Source: JAVVEG01 sp041751425 (GTDB lineage: Bacteria; Pseudomonadota; Gammaproteobacteria; Pseudomonadales; Pseudohongiellaceae). From it: DNA of 64,000 bases. The stretch spans positions 30,061 to 94,060 of the forward strand of contig JBGSXL010000024.1 in the NCBI GenBank assembly GCA_041751425.1. Direction: 5' to 3'. The notes below the pieces were generated by a model. It did no database searches, was not told where the DNA came from, and worked only from the letters and a program-made list of their open reading frames with translations. How positions within the stretch are numbered: position 1 is the first letter of the stretch; every line of letters starts with the position of its first letter. Of this stretch, positions 40,840 to 50,505 are shown in pieces. The translations under genes and the position numbers were made by a program.

Positions 40840-43800
40840 ATGCCAAAGAGAACTGACATAAAAAGCATTCTTATCCTGGGAGCAGGCCCAATTGTTATTG
40901 GACAAGCCTGCGAGTTTGACTATTCCGGGGCGCAGGCCTGTCAGGCTTTGCGGGAAGAAGGCTATCGCGTCATTCTGGTGAACTCCAATCCGGCAACAAT
41001 CATGACTGACCCGGCTATGGCCGATGCGACTTATATCGAACCCGTGACGTGGGAAATAGTCGAGAAAATCATTGCCAGAGAGCGCCCGGATGCCGTTCTC
41101 CCCACCATGGGCGGACAAACCGCTTTGAACTGCGCGCTGGATCTGGACAAACACGGCGTGCTTGCCAAATACAATGTGGAATTGATCGGTGCCAGCAGCG
41201 AGGCCATCGACAAAGCTGAGAATCGCGAACTGTTCGACAAGGCGATGAAATCTATTGGTTTGTCAACACCAGCACATGGTCTGGCACACAATATGGATGA
41301 AGCGTTTGTTGCGCTGGACAAAGTAGGCTTCCCCTGCATCATACGGCCCTCTTTTACATTGGGCGGCAGCGGTGGCGGCATCGCTTACAACAAAGAAGAA
41401 TTCGTCGAAATATGCAGCCGCGGGCTCGAGCTTTCTCCCAACAATGAATTGTTGATCGATGAGTCATTGATCGGCTGGAAAGAGTTCGAGCTGGAAGTGG
41501 TACGCGACAAGAAAGACAACTGCATCATCGTCTGCACCATAGAGAACTTCGACGCTATGGGCGTGCATACCGGTGACTCAATAACCGTAGCACCTTCGCA
41601 AACGTTGACAGACAAGGAATATCAGATTCTGCGTAATGCCGCTATTGCTGTGTTGCGTGAAATTGGCGTGGAAACCGGCGGCTCTAATGTGCAGTTCGGC
41701 ATGGATCCGAAGACTGGTCGTCTGGTAATTATTGAAATGAACCCGCGCGTATCGCGCTCGTCAGCACTGGCATCCAAGGCAACCGGTTTCCCGATAGCAC
41801 GTGTTGCTGCCAAACTCGCGGTAGGTTACACACTTGATGAGTTGAGCAATGAAATTACTGGAGGAATTACACCTGCCTCCTTCGAACCGGCAATCGACTA
41901 TGTTGTCACCAAGATTCCCCGCTTCACTTTCGAAAAGTTTCCGGAGACCAATGACCGCATTACCACACAGATGAAATCGGTGGGCGAAGTCATGGCGATA
42001 GGACGAACATTCCAGGAATCCATTCAAAAAGCTTTACGTGGCCTCGAGGTAGGTGTAAGCGGATTCGATCCGATACTGGATACGGGTTTAAGTGATGCGA
42101 TGGATATCCTCAAGGGCGAATTGATGGATGCCGGTGGTGACAGGATCTGGTTTGTTGCCGATGCATTCCGCCAGGGTTGGAGTGTAGCTACAGTTTCGGA
42201 ACTGACGGGTATAGACCCCTGGTTCCTGATTCAGATTGAAGATCTGATGCTGGAAGAAGCGAAGATCAGCAAGATGACGTTGGCAGATATCGATAAAGAC
42301 ACGCTGTTTGCCATCAAGCGCAAAGGGTTCTCCGATGCTCGGCTGGCCAGTCTGTTGTCAGTGCCCGAGATTCAGGTACAAAAGCGCAGGCATGCATTAG
42401 GTGTAAGACCGGTTTACAAGCGTGTCGATACCTGCGCGGCGGAATTCGTTTCCGCTACCGCCTATATGTACTCTACGTATGAAGAAGAATGTGAAGCGTT
42501 ACCCAGCGACAAGAAAAAAATCATGGTGCTGGGTGGCGGGCCCAACCGGATTGGTCAGGGTATCGAGTTCGACTATTGCTGTGTGCATGCTGCGCTGGCG
42601 ATGCGAGAAGATGGTTATGAAACCATCATGGTCAACTGCAATCCGGAAACGGTATCAACGGATTACAATATTTCTGACCGTCTCTATTTTGAACCCGTCA
42701 CCTTTGAGGATGTCGTTGAGATAGTGTTGTTGGAAAAACCGCTGGGGGTCATCGTGCAATTCGGTGGACAGACTCCACTGAATCTTGCACAACGTCTGGA
42801 AGATGCCGGCGTACCGATTATCGGGACATCTGCTGATGCTATTGACCTGGCAGAGGATCGCGAACGTTTTCAGCAACTGATTCAGAAACTCGGTTTGAAA
42901 CAACCACCCAACTGTATTGTGCGCAGCGTCGAAGAAAGTGTTGCTGCTGCAGAAAGAATTTCCTATCCATTGGTCGTGCGTCCCTCCTATGTGTTGGGCG
43001 GTCGCGCTATGGAAATCGTTTATAACGAAGAAGAACTCAGCCGCTACATGCGCACCATGGTAAAGGTAGGCAATGAGAGCCCGGTGCTGCTGGATTATTT
43101 TCTTAATTCTGCAATTGAGATTGATGTAGATCTGGTCAGTGATGGCAAGCATGTAGTTGTTGGTGCCATCATGCAACATATTGAGCAGGCTGGTGTGCAC
43201 TCTGGTGACTCCGCCTGTTCATTACCTCCATATAATCTTCCCGAGGACGTGCAGAATATAATTCGAGAGCAGGTGACTTCTTTAGCGCTGGAGCTTGGTG
43301 TTATTGGATTGATGAACACGCAACTGGCGTATCAGGATGGCGAGGTTTACATCATTGAAGTCAATCCACGTGCATCACGAACAGTGCCATTTGTCTCTAA
43401 ATGCATCGGTGTATCACTGGCGAAGATTGCAGCCCGGTGCATGGTCGGCAAAACATTGGAAGAGCAGAATTTCACTAAGGAAGTAATTCCGAAATCCTTT
43501 GCAGTAAAAGAGGCGGTATTTCCATTCAACAAGTTCCCGGGTGTGGATCCGATTCTTGGACCGGAGATGAAATCAACCGGCGAAGTTATGGGAGTAGGTA
43601 AAACGTTTGCAGAAGCTTTCGCAAAATCTCAGTTGGGAGCGGGTGAAGAAATAAAAACTTCTGGCACAGTATTTATCAGTGTACGGGACGCTGACAAACG
43701 CTATGTCAGCGAACTGGCAACCAAACTGCATAATTTCGGGTTTTCGCTGGTCGCAACGTCAGGAACGGCTGAGGTCATAGCGGCAGCCAATTTACCGGTA

Positions 43801-44055
43801 CGCAAGGTCAATAAGGTCAACGAAGGTCGTCCGCATATCGTCGATATGATCAAGAATGATGAGATACAGCTCATCGTCAATACCACCGAGGGTAAGCAGG
43901 CAATTGCAGACTCCTCAATTATCAGGCGCACTGCCCTGCGTCATGATGTTTTCTGTACTACCACAGTGGCGAGCGCTTTTGCTGTTTGTGAAGCGCTACT
44001 CTTTGGTGATAACCTGTCGGTGTACACGATTCAGGAATTGCACGCGCAGTTGTAA
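40840..44055 (+). CDS. carB: Carbamoyl-phosphate synthase large subunit
   Basis: Makes carbamoyl phosphate from bicarbonate, ATP and ammonia. The ~1071-residue protein contains two ATP-grasp halves: carboxyphosphate (from MPKRTDIKSILILGAGPIVIG, ~1-400) and carbamoyl phosphate (~550-930, with GPNRIGQGIEFDYCCVH), an oligomerisation linker, and a C-terminal MGS-like allosteric domain (~940-1071). ATG 40840 matches homologue starts; a GTG at 40807 with AGGAG upstream would add 11 residues and cannot be excluded. Terminator at 44085 follows. Confidence 0.97.
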   Translation: MPKRTDIKSILILGAGPIVIGQACEFDYSGAQACQALREEGYRVILVNSNPATIMTDPAMADATYIEPVTWEIVEKIIARERPDAVLPTMGGQTALNCALDLDKHGVLAKYNVELIGASSEAIDKAENRELFDKAMKSIGLSTPAHGLAHNMDEAFVALDKVGFPCIIRPSFTLGGSGGGIAYNKEEFVEICSRGLELSPNNELLIDESLIGWKEFELEVVRDKKDNCIIVCTIENFDAMGVHTGDSITVAPSQTLTDKEYQILRNAAIAVLREIGVETGGSNVQFGMDPKTGRLVIIEMNPRVSRSSALASKATGFPIARVAAKLAVGYTLDELSNEITGGITPASFEPAIDYVVTKIPRFTFEKFPETNDRITTQMKSVGEVMAIGRTFQESIQKALRGLEVGVSGFDPILDTGLSDAMDILKGELMDAGGDRIWFVADAFRQGWSVATVSELTGIDPWFLIQIEDLMLEEAKISKMTLADIDKDTLFAIKRKGFSDARLASLLSVPEIQVQKRRHALGVRPVYKRVDTCAAEFVSATAYMYSTYEEECEALPSDKKKIMVLGGGPNRIGQGIEFDYCCVHAALAMREDGYETIMVNCNPETVSTDYNISDRLYFEPVTFEDVVEIVLLEKPLGVIVQFGGQTPLNLAQRLEDAGVPIIGTSADAIDLAEDRERFQQLIQKLGLKQPPNCIVRSVEESVAAAERISYPLVVRPSYVLGGRAMEIVYNEEELSRYMRTMVKVGNESPVLLDYFLNSAIEIDVDLVSDGKHVVVGAIMQHIEQAGVHSGDSACSLPPYNLPEDVQNIIREQVTSLALELGVIGLMNTQLAYQDGEVYIIEVNPRASRTVPFVSKCIGVSLAKIAARCMVGKTLEEQNFTKEVIPKSFAVKEAVFPFNKFPGVDPILGPEMKSTGEVMGVGKTFAEAFAKSQLGAGEEIKTSGTVFISVRDADKRYVSELATKLHNFGFSLVATSGTAEVIAAANLPVRKVNKVNEGRPHIVDMIKNDEIQLIVNTTEGKQAIADSSIIRRTALRHDVFCTTTVASAFAVCEALLFGDNLSVYTIQELHAQL

Positions 44056-44084
44056 ATTCCATAAGACAAGACAATTTCTAACCT

Positions 44085-44129
44085 ATGCAGGCAGTGATTA
44101 CTTCGTTGATCACTGCCTGCATTATTTTT
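44085..44129 (+). terminator. Intrinsic terminator after carB
   Basis: ATGCAGGCAGTGAT and ATCACTGCCTGCAT form a perfect 14-bp stem around a 10-nt loop (TACTTCGTTG), followed by TATTTTTG. It lies 30 bp after the carB stop and ends the carAB transcript before greA. Confidence 0.9.
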
Positions 44130-44181
44130 GAATGCATTTCCATGCTTGTGGGTGGAAAATTCTGAGATTTGTGAGAGAGTT

Positions 44182-44658
44182 ATGAGAAAGGTACCCATGA
44201 CGGTAGGTGGCGCGGAACGTTTGCGCGCAGAGTTGAACGAGCTTAAAACTGTCAAACGCCCACGAATTATTGAGGCGATCGCAGAGGCTCGTGAACACGG
44301 CGATCTCAAGGAGAATGCCGAGTACCACGCCGCGCGGGAACAACAGAGTTTCTGTGAGGGACGCATCAGCGAGATCGAGGGCAAACTGGCGGATTCCGAG
44401 ATCATCGACGTTAAACTGATACCCGAGAGCGGGCGTGTCATTTTTGGTGCTACCGTCAGCATGACAAATCTGGAAACTGACAAAGAAGTGGTTTATCAGA
44501 TTGTTGGCGAGGATGAAGCCGATGTTAAAGCAGGGAAAATATCAGTAGGCTCCCCGATAGCGCGCGCTATGATGGGCAAGGAAGTGGGTGATGAAATAGT
44601 CGTGAAAGCGCCAGCGGGAGATGTTGAATACGAAATCAGCGCAGTTCAACATTTGTAG
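44182..44658 (+). CDS. greA: Transcription elongation factor GreA
   Basis: Stimulates cleavage of backtracked transcripts by RNA polymerase. The 158-residue protein has an N-terminal coiled coil (PMTVGGAERLRAELNELK, ~5-22; LKENAEYHAAREQQSFCEGRI, ~47-67, trimmed) whose tip carries the acidic pair in GDLKENAEY, and a C-terminal FKBP-like domain (~85-158, ending EYEISAVQHL). ATG 44182 matches homologues; the frame extension 18 codons earlier overlaps the carB terminator and is not translated. It is convergent with yhbY. Confidence 0.96.
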   Translation: MRKVPMTVGGAERLRAELNELKTVKRPRIIEAIAEAREHGDLKENAEYHAAREQQSFCEGRISEIEGKLADSEIIDVKLIPESGRVIFGATVSMTNLETDKEVVYQIVGEDEADVKAGKISVGSPIARAMMGKEVGDEIVVKAPAGDVEYEISAVQHL

Positions 44659-44675
44659 TGAATCAAACCAATAAT

Positions 44676-44715
44676 AAGCAACCCGGCAGAGTACGCTCTG
44701 GCAAGCGGGTTGCTT
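44676..44715. terminator. Bidirectional terminator between greA and yhbY
   Basis: AAGCAACCCG (44676-44685) pairs with CGGGTTGCTT (44706-44715), and an inner stem CAGAG/CTCTG closes on TACG. Flanks are A/T rich (AATAATAAG and TTAAAC). It serves both convergent genes; its right arm contains the yhbY stop codon. There is no long T run, so strength is uncertain. Confidence 0.65.
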
Positions 44716-45031
44716 AAACAGCCTTGAAGCGCAGCACATTAGAAAGTTTCGGGTCCGGTTTTGCTGCTGCCTTATACAAAACAGCAACATTGCCAATGCT
44801 TTGCACCAGTTCGGATTCGGTTGAATCGCAAATTTCCTGAGTAATGGCGCGACGTGCATCGCGGTCAGCCGCAAATATCTTCACTTTTATCAACTCATGT
44901 TGTCTGAGTGCACGCTCCAGCTCTTTACTGACATTTTCAGTTAGCCCTTTTTGCGCGATGGTGACTACCGGATCAAGGGTATGAGCAATGGTTCGAAGGT
45001 GTTTGTTGTCGATCATGGTTTTGCCGTTCAT
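44714..45031 (-). CDS. yhbY: CRM-domain RNA-binding protein YhbY
   Basis: Small RNA-binding protein of the CRM family that associates with pre-50S ribosomes. Its core is KHLRTIAHTLDPVVTIAQKGLTENV and HELIKVKIF, with the GxxG-like loop QKGLTE. I start at ATG 45031 (~105 residues); ATG 45016 (100 residues) is equally possible, since neither has a strong ribosome site. In E. coli and pseudomonads yhbY is divergent from rlmE-ftsH; here rlmE is missing and ftsH follows directly. Confidence 0.92.
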   Translation of the reverse strand: MNGKTMIDNKHLRTIAHTLDPVVTIAQKGLTENVSKELERALRQHELIKVKIFAADRDARRAITQEICDSTESELVQSIGNVAVLYKAAAKPDPKLSNVLRFKAV

Positions 45032-45353
45032 AGAGTTGCAAAGAGGGCGTATTGTAGCCCAGTACTGAAAATACACAACCCAGCAATACTTGGACAATAA
45101 TGAGTTTGATCTTGTAATATCGGCCAACGTACCCAATATAAATACAGTGGCGGACGGCAGAAAAAAAGCCGGACTGCCATTTTAAGTGAGCGATCAAACA
45201 GGGCTGAAGATTTGCCACTGCAATGGATTCCCGCTGATTAAGGTCTTTCATCAGCGAGAGCGATTGCGAAATAGATGGATTTCAGAGCTGGACAGAGGGT
45301 GTGGGTCTACCTTGCTGCAGCGTACACGATAACTGACTGAGGGGGATAATCCC

Positions 45354-47288
45354 TTGAATGATATGGCAAAAAATTTATTACTCTGGATGGTGATCGCGGC
45401 GGTTTTGCTAACGGTATTCAATAATATCAATCAGGAAGCAAGCGTTACCCCGATTACCTATTCCGAGTTTGTCCGGGAAGTACGGGCTGGACAGGTTGAG
45501 TCGGTGGTGATTGCCGGCATTTCCGTCACTGGTCGCAGATCCGACAACAGTCAGTTCGCTACTACTATACCGATGATTGGAGATCCGCAATTGATGGATG
45601 ATCTCTTCAATCATGGTGTGGAAATTGTAGGTTCCGAGCCCGAACGGCAGAGTATATGGCAGCAGTTACTTGTGGCCAGTTTTCCCATCCTGATCATCAT
45701 AGGGCTGTTCTTCTTTTTCATGCGGCAAATGCAGGGCGGTGGTGCCGGGGGCAAAGGTGGCCCTATGTCATTTGGCAAGAGTAAGGCCAAATTACTGGGC
45801 GAAGACCAGATCAAAGTGACCTTTGCGGATGTCGCAGGCGTTGATGAGGCTAAAGAAGACGTCAAGGAATTGGTCGACTTCCTGCGCGAGCCCGACAAGT
45901 TTCAGCGTCTGGGGGGCCGAATTCCGCGCGGTATTCTGATGGTTGGCCAGCCAGGCACAGGTAAAACACTGCTTGCCAAAGCTATTGCCGGTGAAGCGAA
46001 AGTACCGTTTTTCTCAATCTCCGGTTCCGATTTCGTCGAGATGTTCGTCGGTGTTGGTGCCTCCCGCGTGCGTGACATGTTCGACCAGGCCAAGAAGCAG
46101 GCTCCCTGCATAATCTTTATTGACGAGATCGACGCTGTTGGCCGTCATCGAGGCGCCGGTCTGGGCGGCGGTCATGATGAGCGCGAGCAGACGTTGAACC
46201 AATTACTGGTAGAGATGGATGGTTTCGAAGCCAATGATGGCGTCATCGTCATTGCGGCTACCAACCGACCCGATGTTCTGGACCCGGCGTTACTGCGTCC
46301 CGGTCGTTTTGACCGTCAGGTAGTGGTTGGATTGCCGGATATTCGCGGCAGAGAACAGATTCTTAAAGTGCATATGCGCAAAGTACCCATCGACGATCGC
46401 GTCAATGCGTCGGTTATCGCGCGCGGCACTCCGGGGTTCTCGGGTGCAGATCTGGCTAACCTGGTCAACGAAGCGTCATTGTTTGCTGCTCGTAGCGGCA
46501 AACGCCTTGTGACCATGGAAGAGTTCGAGAAAGCTAAAGACAAGATTATGATGGGCGCTGAGCGCAAATCCATGGTCATGTCGGAGAAGGAGAAAACCAA
46601 TACCGCCTATCACGAATCTGGCCATGCCATTGTTGGACGCCTGGTACCTGATCATGACCCGGTTTACAAAGTCAGTATTATTCCACGTGGCAGAGCGCTG
46701 GGCGTCACCATGTTCCTGCCTGAGGAAGATCGTTACAGTTTGAGCAGACAGGGGATTCTCAGCCGCATTTGCAGCCTTTACGGTGGCCGTATTGCCGAGC
46801 AGATGACGCTTGGCAGCGAAGGAGTAACTACAGGTGCCTCTAATGATATCCAGCGTGCCACGGACATGGCGCGTAATATGGTCACCAAATGGGGTCTGTC
46901 GGAGAAACTGGGTCCGTTGACCTACGCGGAAGATGACGGCGAAGTATTTCTGGGGAGATCAGCCGCTGGCAATTCCAAAACTCACTCTGGCGAAACTGCT
47001 AAAGTGATTGATGAGGAAATCAAACGGATTATCGATGAGTGCTACGCACGAGCAGAGCAGATACTCAAGGACAACCGCGAAAAGCTGGAACTCATGAAGG
47101 ATGCTCTGCTGGAATATGAGACTATCGATGCAGAACAGATCAATGACATCATGAATGGCAACAAGCCACGCCCGCCAGCAGACTGGACCAATGATGACAG
47201 TGATTCCGGCTCGGCACGAACGCAACGTAAAAACAGCGAGACCGGGGCCAGTGATAGCCCGATAGGCGGGCCAGTCAGCGAACATTGA
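45354..47288 (+). CDS. ftsH: ATP-dependent zinc metalloprotease FtsH
   Basis: Membrane-bound AAA protease for membrane and regulatory proteins. The 644-residue protein starts at TTG 45354 (MNDMAKNLLLWMVIAAV), the Pseudomonas start. Membrane segments lie at ~7-25 and ~104-124, with a periplasmic domain between. The AAA domain has Walker A GQPGTGKT (198-205; usual form GPPGTGKT), IIFIDEIDAVG and SRH; the peptidase has HESGH (420-424). The Ser/Asn/Arg-rich tail after ~610 is variable. folP follows 24 nt later, as is usual. Confidence 0.97.
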   Translation: MNDMAKNLLLWMVIAAVLLTVFNNINQEASVTPITYSEFVREVRAGQVESVVIAGISVTGRRSDNSQFATTIPMIGDPQLMDDLFNHGVEIVGSEPERQSIWQQLLVASFPILIIIGLFFFFMRQMQGGGAGGKGGPMSFGKSKAKLLGEDQIKVTFADVAGVDEAKEDVKELVDFLREPDKFQRLGGRIPRGILMVGQPGTGKTLLAKAIAGEAKVPFFSISGSDFVEMFVGVGASRVRDMFDQAKKQAPCIIFIDEIDAVGRHRGAGLGGGHDEREQTLNQLLVEMDGFEANDGVIVIAATNRPDVLDPALLRPGRFDRQVVVGLPDIRGREQILKVHMRKVPIDDRVNASVIARGTPGFSGADLANLVNEASLFAARSGKRLVTMEEFEKAKDKIMMGAERKSMVMSEKEKTNTAYHESGHAIVGRLVPDHDPVYKVSIIPRGRALGVTMFLPEEDRYSLSRQGILSRICSLYGGRIAEQMTLGSEGVTTGASNDIQRATDMARNMVTKWGLSEKLGPLTYAEDDGEVFLGRSAAGNSKTHSGETAKVIDEEIKRIIDECYARAEQILKDNREKLELMKDALLEYETIDAEQINDIMNGNKPRPPADWTNDDSDSGSARTQRKNSETGASDSPIGGPVSEH

Positions 47289-47311
47289 TGGTCTTGTGAC
47301 AGAGGCGGGAT

Positions 47312-48181
47312 TTGCAACACTCAATTTTAATATGTGGTGATCGCAAACTGGATCTGACATTGCCACAGGTAATGGGGATTCTGAACGTAACCCCTGATTC
47401 ATTTTCTGATGGCGGCAAGTACCGCGCGGGAGATGGCTCAGGGGTTTTTTTTATTTCAGTAGATAAAGCACTTTCAGCGGCCGAAAGTATGCTTAAAGAT
47501 GGCGCTGCTGTCATAGACGTGGGCGGCGAGTCGACACGCCCTGGTGCCGTTCCTGTCTCCCGGCAGGAAGAGCTTGATCGGGTGATTCCCGTCGTGGAAG
47601 CGCTTACCTCCAGGCTGGGCGCAATTGTTTCTGTCGATACCAGTGATCCGGTGGTTATTACTGAGGCCGCCCGCAAAGGCGCAGCAATCGTTAACGACAT
47701 TCGGGCCCTGCAACGCGAGGGTGCGTTACAGGCAGCAGTAAACGAAGGTTTGGGTGTGTGCGTGATGCATATGCAGGGTGAACCGCAGAATATGCAGGAA
47801 AGCCCGACTTATGCAGATGCTGTGACAGAAGTTTTTGCTTTTCTGCAACAACGCGTCGCTGCATGCCTGCAGGCTGGCATTCCTCAGGAGAAAATACTGA
47901 TTGATCCGGGATTTGGTTTTGGCAAAACTTTGCAACAGAATTATGCTTTATTGCGAAACCTGGATAGATTCAGGCAGATTGGCGTGCCACTCCTGGTGGG
48001 TCTATCGAGAAAGTCGATGATTGGTCGGGTTGTTGACAAGCCCACTGCAGAGCGAATGGCGGGCAGTCTGGCAGCCGCGTTTTTTGCAGTGACTGCAGGG
48101 GCGCGACTAATTCGCACCCATGATGTGGCTGAAACAGTGGATGCAATGAAAGTGTATGTGGCTTTACAAACCGAAACCTGA
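47312..48181 (+). CDS. folP: Dihydropteroate synthase
   Basis: Condenses pterin pyrophosphate with p-aminobenzoate; target of sulfonamides. The 289-residue protein starts at TTG 47312 with GAGG 6 nt upstream. Motifs are MGILNVTPDSFSDGG (~21-35), VIDVGGESTRPGA (~67-79), DPGFGFGKTLQQN and LVGLSRKSMIGR. The loop after DGGKY carries a few extra residues (RAGDGSGVFFIS). It lies between ftsH and glmM as in most gammaproteobacteria. Confidence 0.96.
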   Translation: MQHSILICGDRKLDLTLPQVMGILNVTPDSFSDGGKYRAGDGSGVFFISVDKALSAAESMLKDGAAVIDVGGESTRPGAVPVSRQEELDRVIPVVEALTSRLGAIVSVDTSDPVVITEAARKGAAIVNDIRALQREGALQAAVNEGLGVCVMHMQGEPQNMQESPTYADAVTEVFAFLQQRVAACLQAGIPQEKILIDPGFGFGKTLQQNYALLRNLDRFRQIGVPLLVGLSRKSMIGRVVDKPTAERMAGSLAAAFFAVTAGARLIRTHDVAETVDAMKVYVALQTET

Positions 48182-48254
48182 CATGAGACGGTGATTAACA
48201 GCAAGAATTGAACTGCAACGCCGTAGGGCGAGCTGATAGATCGAGAGGCAATAG

Positions 48255-49628
48255 ATGAACAAAGCAATTAAAAAAGAAAAGCAGTTTTTTGGCACAGATG
48301 GAATTCGTGGTCTGGTTGGCGAGTACCCTATTACTCCGGATTTCATGCTTAAGCTGGGTTGGGCGGCAGGCAAAGTCTTCGCGAAATCCGGTCAGGAACG
48401 CAGCAAAATTCTGATTGGCAAAGACACCCGTATTTCAGGCTATATGTTTGAGGCCGCACTTGAGGCGGGTTTAACCTCGGCCGGCGTCGATATCAATTTG
48501 CTGGGACCGATGCCTACCCCTGCCGTCGCTTACCTCACGCGAACTTTCCAGGCTCAGGCTGGTATCGTGATCAGCGCGTCTCACAATCCCTTTCAGGATA
48601 ATGGCATTAAATTTTTCTCTGAGAATGGCAGGAAACTACCCGATGAAGTGGAACTGGAAATTGAAGGATATCTGGATGCGCCAATCACGACAGTAGGGTC
48701 AGCGTTCATAGGTAAAGCATCGCGTATCGCTGACGCGAGCGGACGTTATATCGAGTATTGCAAAGGCACTATGCCGGAAGGCGTTAATCTGCGCGGACTT
48801 AGAATAGTTGTGGATTGTGCTCACGGTTCAACTTACAACATCGCTGCTCATGTGTTTCGCGAACTGGGTGCCAACGTTAAAGTTATCGGCAATGTGCCTG
48901 ATGGATTCAATATCAATCTGGACTGCGGCTCAACCTCACCTCAACAATTGGTGCGAGAAGTGCTGGCAGAGAAAGCCGACCTGGGGGTAGCTTTTGATGG
49001 CGACGGTGATCGGCTGATTATGGTGGATAGCAAAGGAAACATTGTCGATGGCGATGAAATTCTTTATATCATCGCAGCGCATCGCCTGCATCGGCGCAGA
49101 CGGCATTCCGAAACCGGGGGCGGTGTCGTCGGCACTTTAATGAGCAATCTGGGTCTGGAGCTGGCATTGCAGGAATTGAATATTCCCTTTGCGCGCACTG
49201 ATGTTGGCGATCGCTATGTTATGGCAGAGTTGGAAAACAGAGGCTGGCAACTGGGAGGTGAGTCGTCGGGCCATATTGTCTGCCTGGATGTTGCGACTAC
49301 CGGAGACGGTATTGTCTCAGCGTTACAAGCCTTGGCTGCTGTGGTGGAGCGTGGCTTATCACTCAGTGAACTGTGCGCAAAAATGCAAAAAATGCCACAA
49401 ACCATGATCAACGTGCGGGTCAAAGACAAGCGGCAGGCTTTGACAAGTGCAACAACTGTAGCATCTGTCCAGAAAATCGAAGCTATTCTTGGCAGACAAG
49501 GACGCGTTCTTTTGCGGGCCTCCGGTACTGAGCCGGTCGTACGTGTCATGATTGAAGGTGAGGATAAGCAATTGGTCGCGCAGCTGACCTCTGAGCTGGC
49601 CGAAGTAATTGCCGGGCAAGCGGGATGA
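48255..49628 (+). CDS. glmM: Phosphoglucosamine mutase
   Basis: Interconverts glucosamine-6-P and glucosamine-1-P for UDP-GlcNAc and peptidoglycan. The 457-residue protein has FGTDGIRG near the N-terminus (~12-19), the phosphoserine loop VISASHNPFQDNG (~105-117), the metal loop DGDGDRLIMVD (~247-257) and GGESSGHIVC (~335). All residues of the four-domain alpha-D-phosphohexomutase fold are present. AGGC/ AGAGG precedes the ATG 48255. tpiA follows. Confidence 0.97.
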   Translation: MNKAIKKEKQFFGTDGIRGLVGEYPITPDFMLKLGWAAGKVFAKSGQERSKILIGKDTRISGYMFEAALEAGLTSAGVDINLLGPMPTPAVAYLTRTFQAQAGIVISASHNPFQDNGIKFFSENGRKLPDEVELEIEGYLDAPITTVGSAFIGKASRIADASGRYIEYCKGTMPEGVNLRGLRIVVDCAHGSTYNIAAHVFRELGANVKVIGNVPDGFNINLDCGSTSPQQLVREVLAEKADLGVAFDGDGDRLIMVDSKGNIVDGDEILYIIAAHRLHRRRRHSETGGGVVGTLMSNLGLELALQELNIPFARTDVGDRYVMAELENRGWQLGGESSGHIVCLDVATTGDGIVSALQALAAVVERGLSLSELCAKMQKMPQTMINVRVKDKRQALTSATTVASVQKIEAILGRQGRVLLRASGTEPVVRVMIEGEDKQLVAQLTSELAEVIAGQAG

Positions 49629-49746
49629 TAGCCGCCGCGGAACAGTTTCGGCAGTTGCAAGCTGTAGGCAACTTGGTTATATTGGCGCCCCGTTTGTCCG
49701 TGGTCAGTTTTTCGCGATGGCACTCAGCATTCACGGTGAGCTTCTG

Positions 49747-50502
49747 ATGCGTCGAAATATCGTAGCCGGAAACTGGAAAATGCATGGGTCACGCGACTCG
49801 GCAGGCAACTTGCTGCGTGAGCTGGTGAACGGGTTGGGCAATGGTCGCAATTGCGTTGATATCGTGATTTGCCCACCAGTGATATTTCTGCCTTTAGCAG
49901 AGCAGTTGCTGGGTGGTAACGAGCTAATTCTCGGCGCTCAGAATATGAGCTCTGAAGTATCCGGCGCCTATACCGGTGAAGTGTCTCCGGAGATGTTGGC
50001 AGAGTTTTCAGTGCGTTATGTGATAACCGGCCATTCAGAGCGTAGAATGCTGTTTGGCGAAAGCGACACACTTATTGCGCAGAAATTTTCTGCAGCGTTG
50101 GCAGCGTCGCTGATTCCAATTGTATGTGTGGGTGAAACGCTTGCACAGAGAGATAGCGGCAAAGCAAAGCAAGTTGTCACTGCGCAGCTTGACGCAATAG
50201 TAGCTAAGAATCCTGTAGCCGCCTTTGCAACAGCGGTCATTGCGTATGAACCAATATGGGCAATAGGGACTGGTCGAACAGCCAGCCCGGAACAAGCGCA
50301 GGAAATGCATGAACACATCCGTCAGTGGTTGGCGAACCAGGATACGGAAGTTGCTGAAAATGCACAGATAATATATGGGGGCAGTGTTAATGCCGCTAAC
50401 GCAAAAGAACTTTTCGCCCAACCCGATATAGATGGTGGTCTGGTTGGCGGTGCTTCCCTGAAAGCGGAAGATTTTATAGCAATCTGTAACAGTGTGAGCT
50501 GA
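49747..50502 (+). CDS. tpiA: Triosephosphate isomerase
   Basis: Glycolytic interconversion of dihydroxyacetone phosphate and glyceraldehyde-3-P. The 251-residue protein starts MRRNIVAGNWKMHGS with substrate Asn/Lys; catalytic His lies in VITGHSERR and Glu in VIAYEPIWAIGTGR; the phosphate gripper includes YGGSVNA. ATG 49747 is preceded by GGTGAG at 6 nt. The frame extension upstream (46 codons) overlaps glmM and is not part of the gene. secG starts 4 nt after the stop. Confidence 0.97.
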   Translation: MRRNIVAGNWKMHGSRDSAGNLLRELVNGLGNGRNCVDIVICPPVIFLPLAEQLLGGNELILGAQNMSSEVSGAYTGEVSPEMLAEFSVRYVITGHSERRMLFGESDTLIAQKFSAALAASLIPIVCVGETLAQRDSGKAKQVVTAQLDAIVAKNPVAAFATAVIAYEPIWAIGTGRTASPEQAQEMHEHIRQWLANQDTEVAENAQIIYGGSVNAANAKELFAQPDIDGGLVGGASLKAEDFIAICNSVS

Positions 50503-50505
50503 ACT

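Noticed and set aside
45160..45190. Hairpin GGCAG/CTGCC with an A run between yhbY and ftsH as a terminator
   Set aside because: The A/T run lies inside the loop, not after the stem, so it does not form an intrinsic terminator in either direction.
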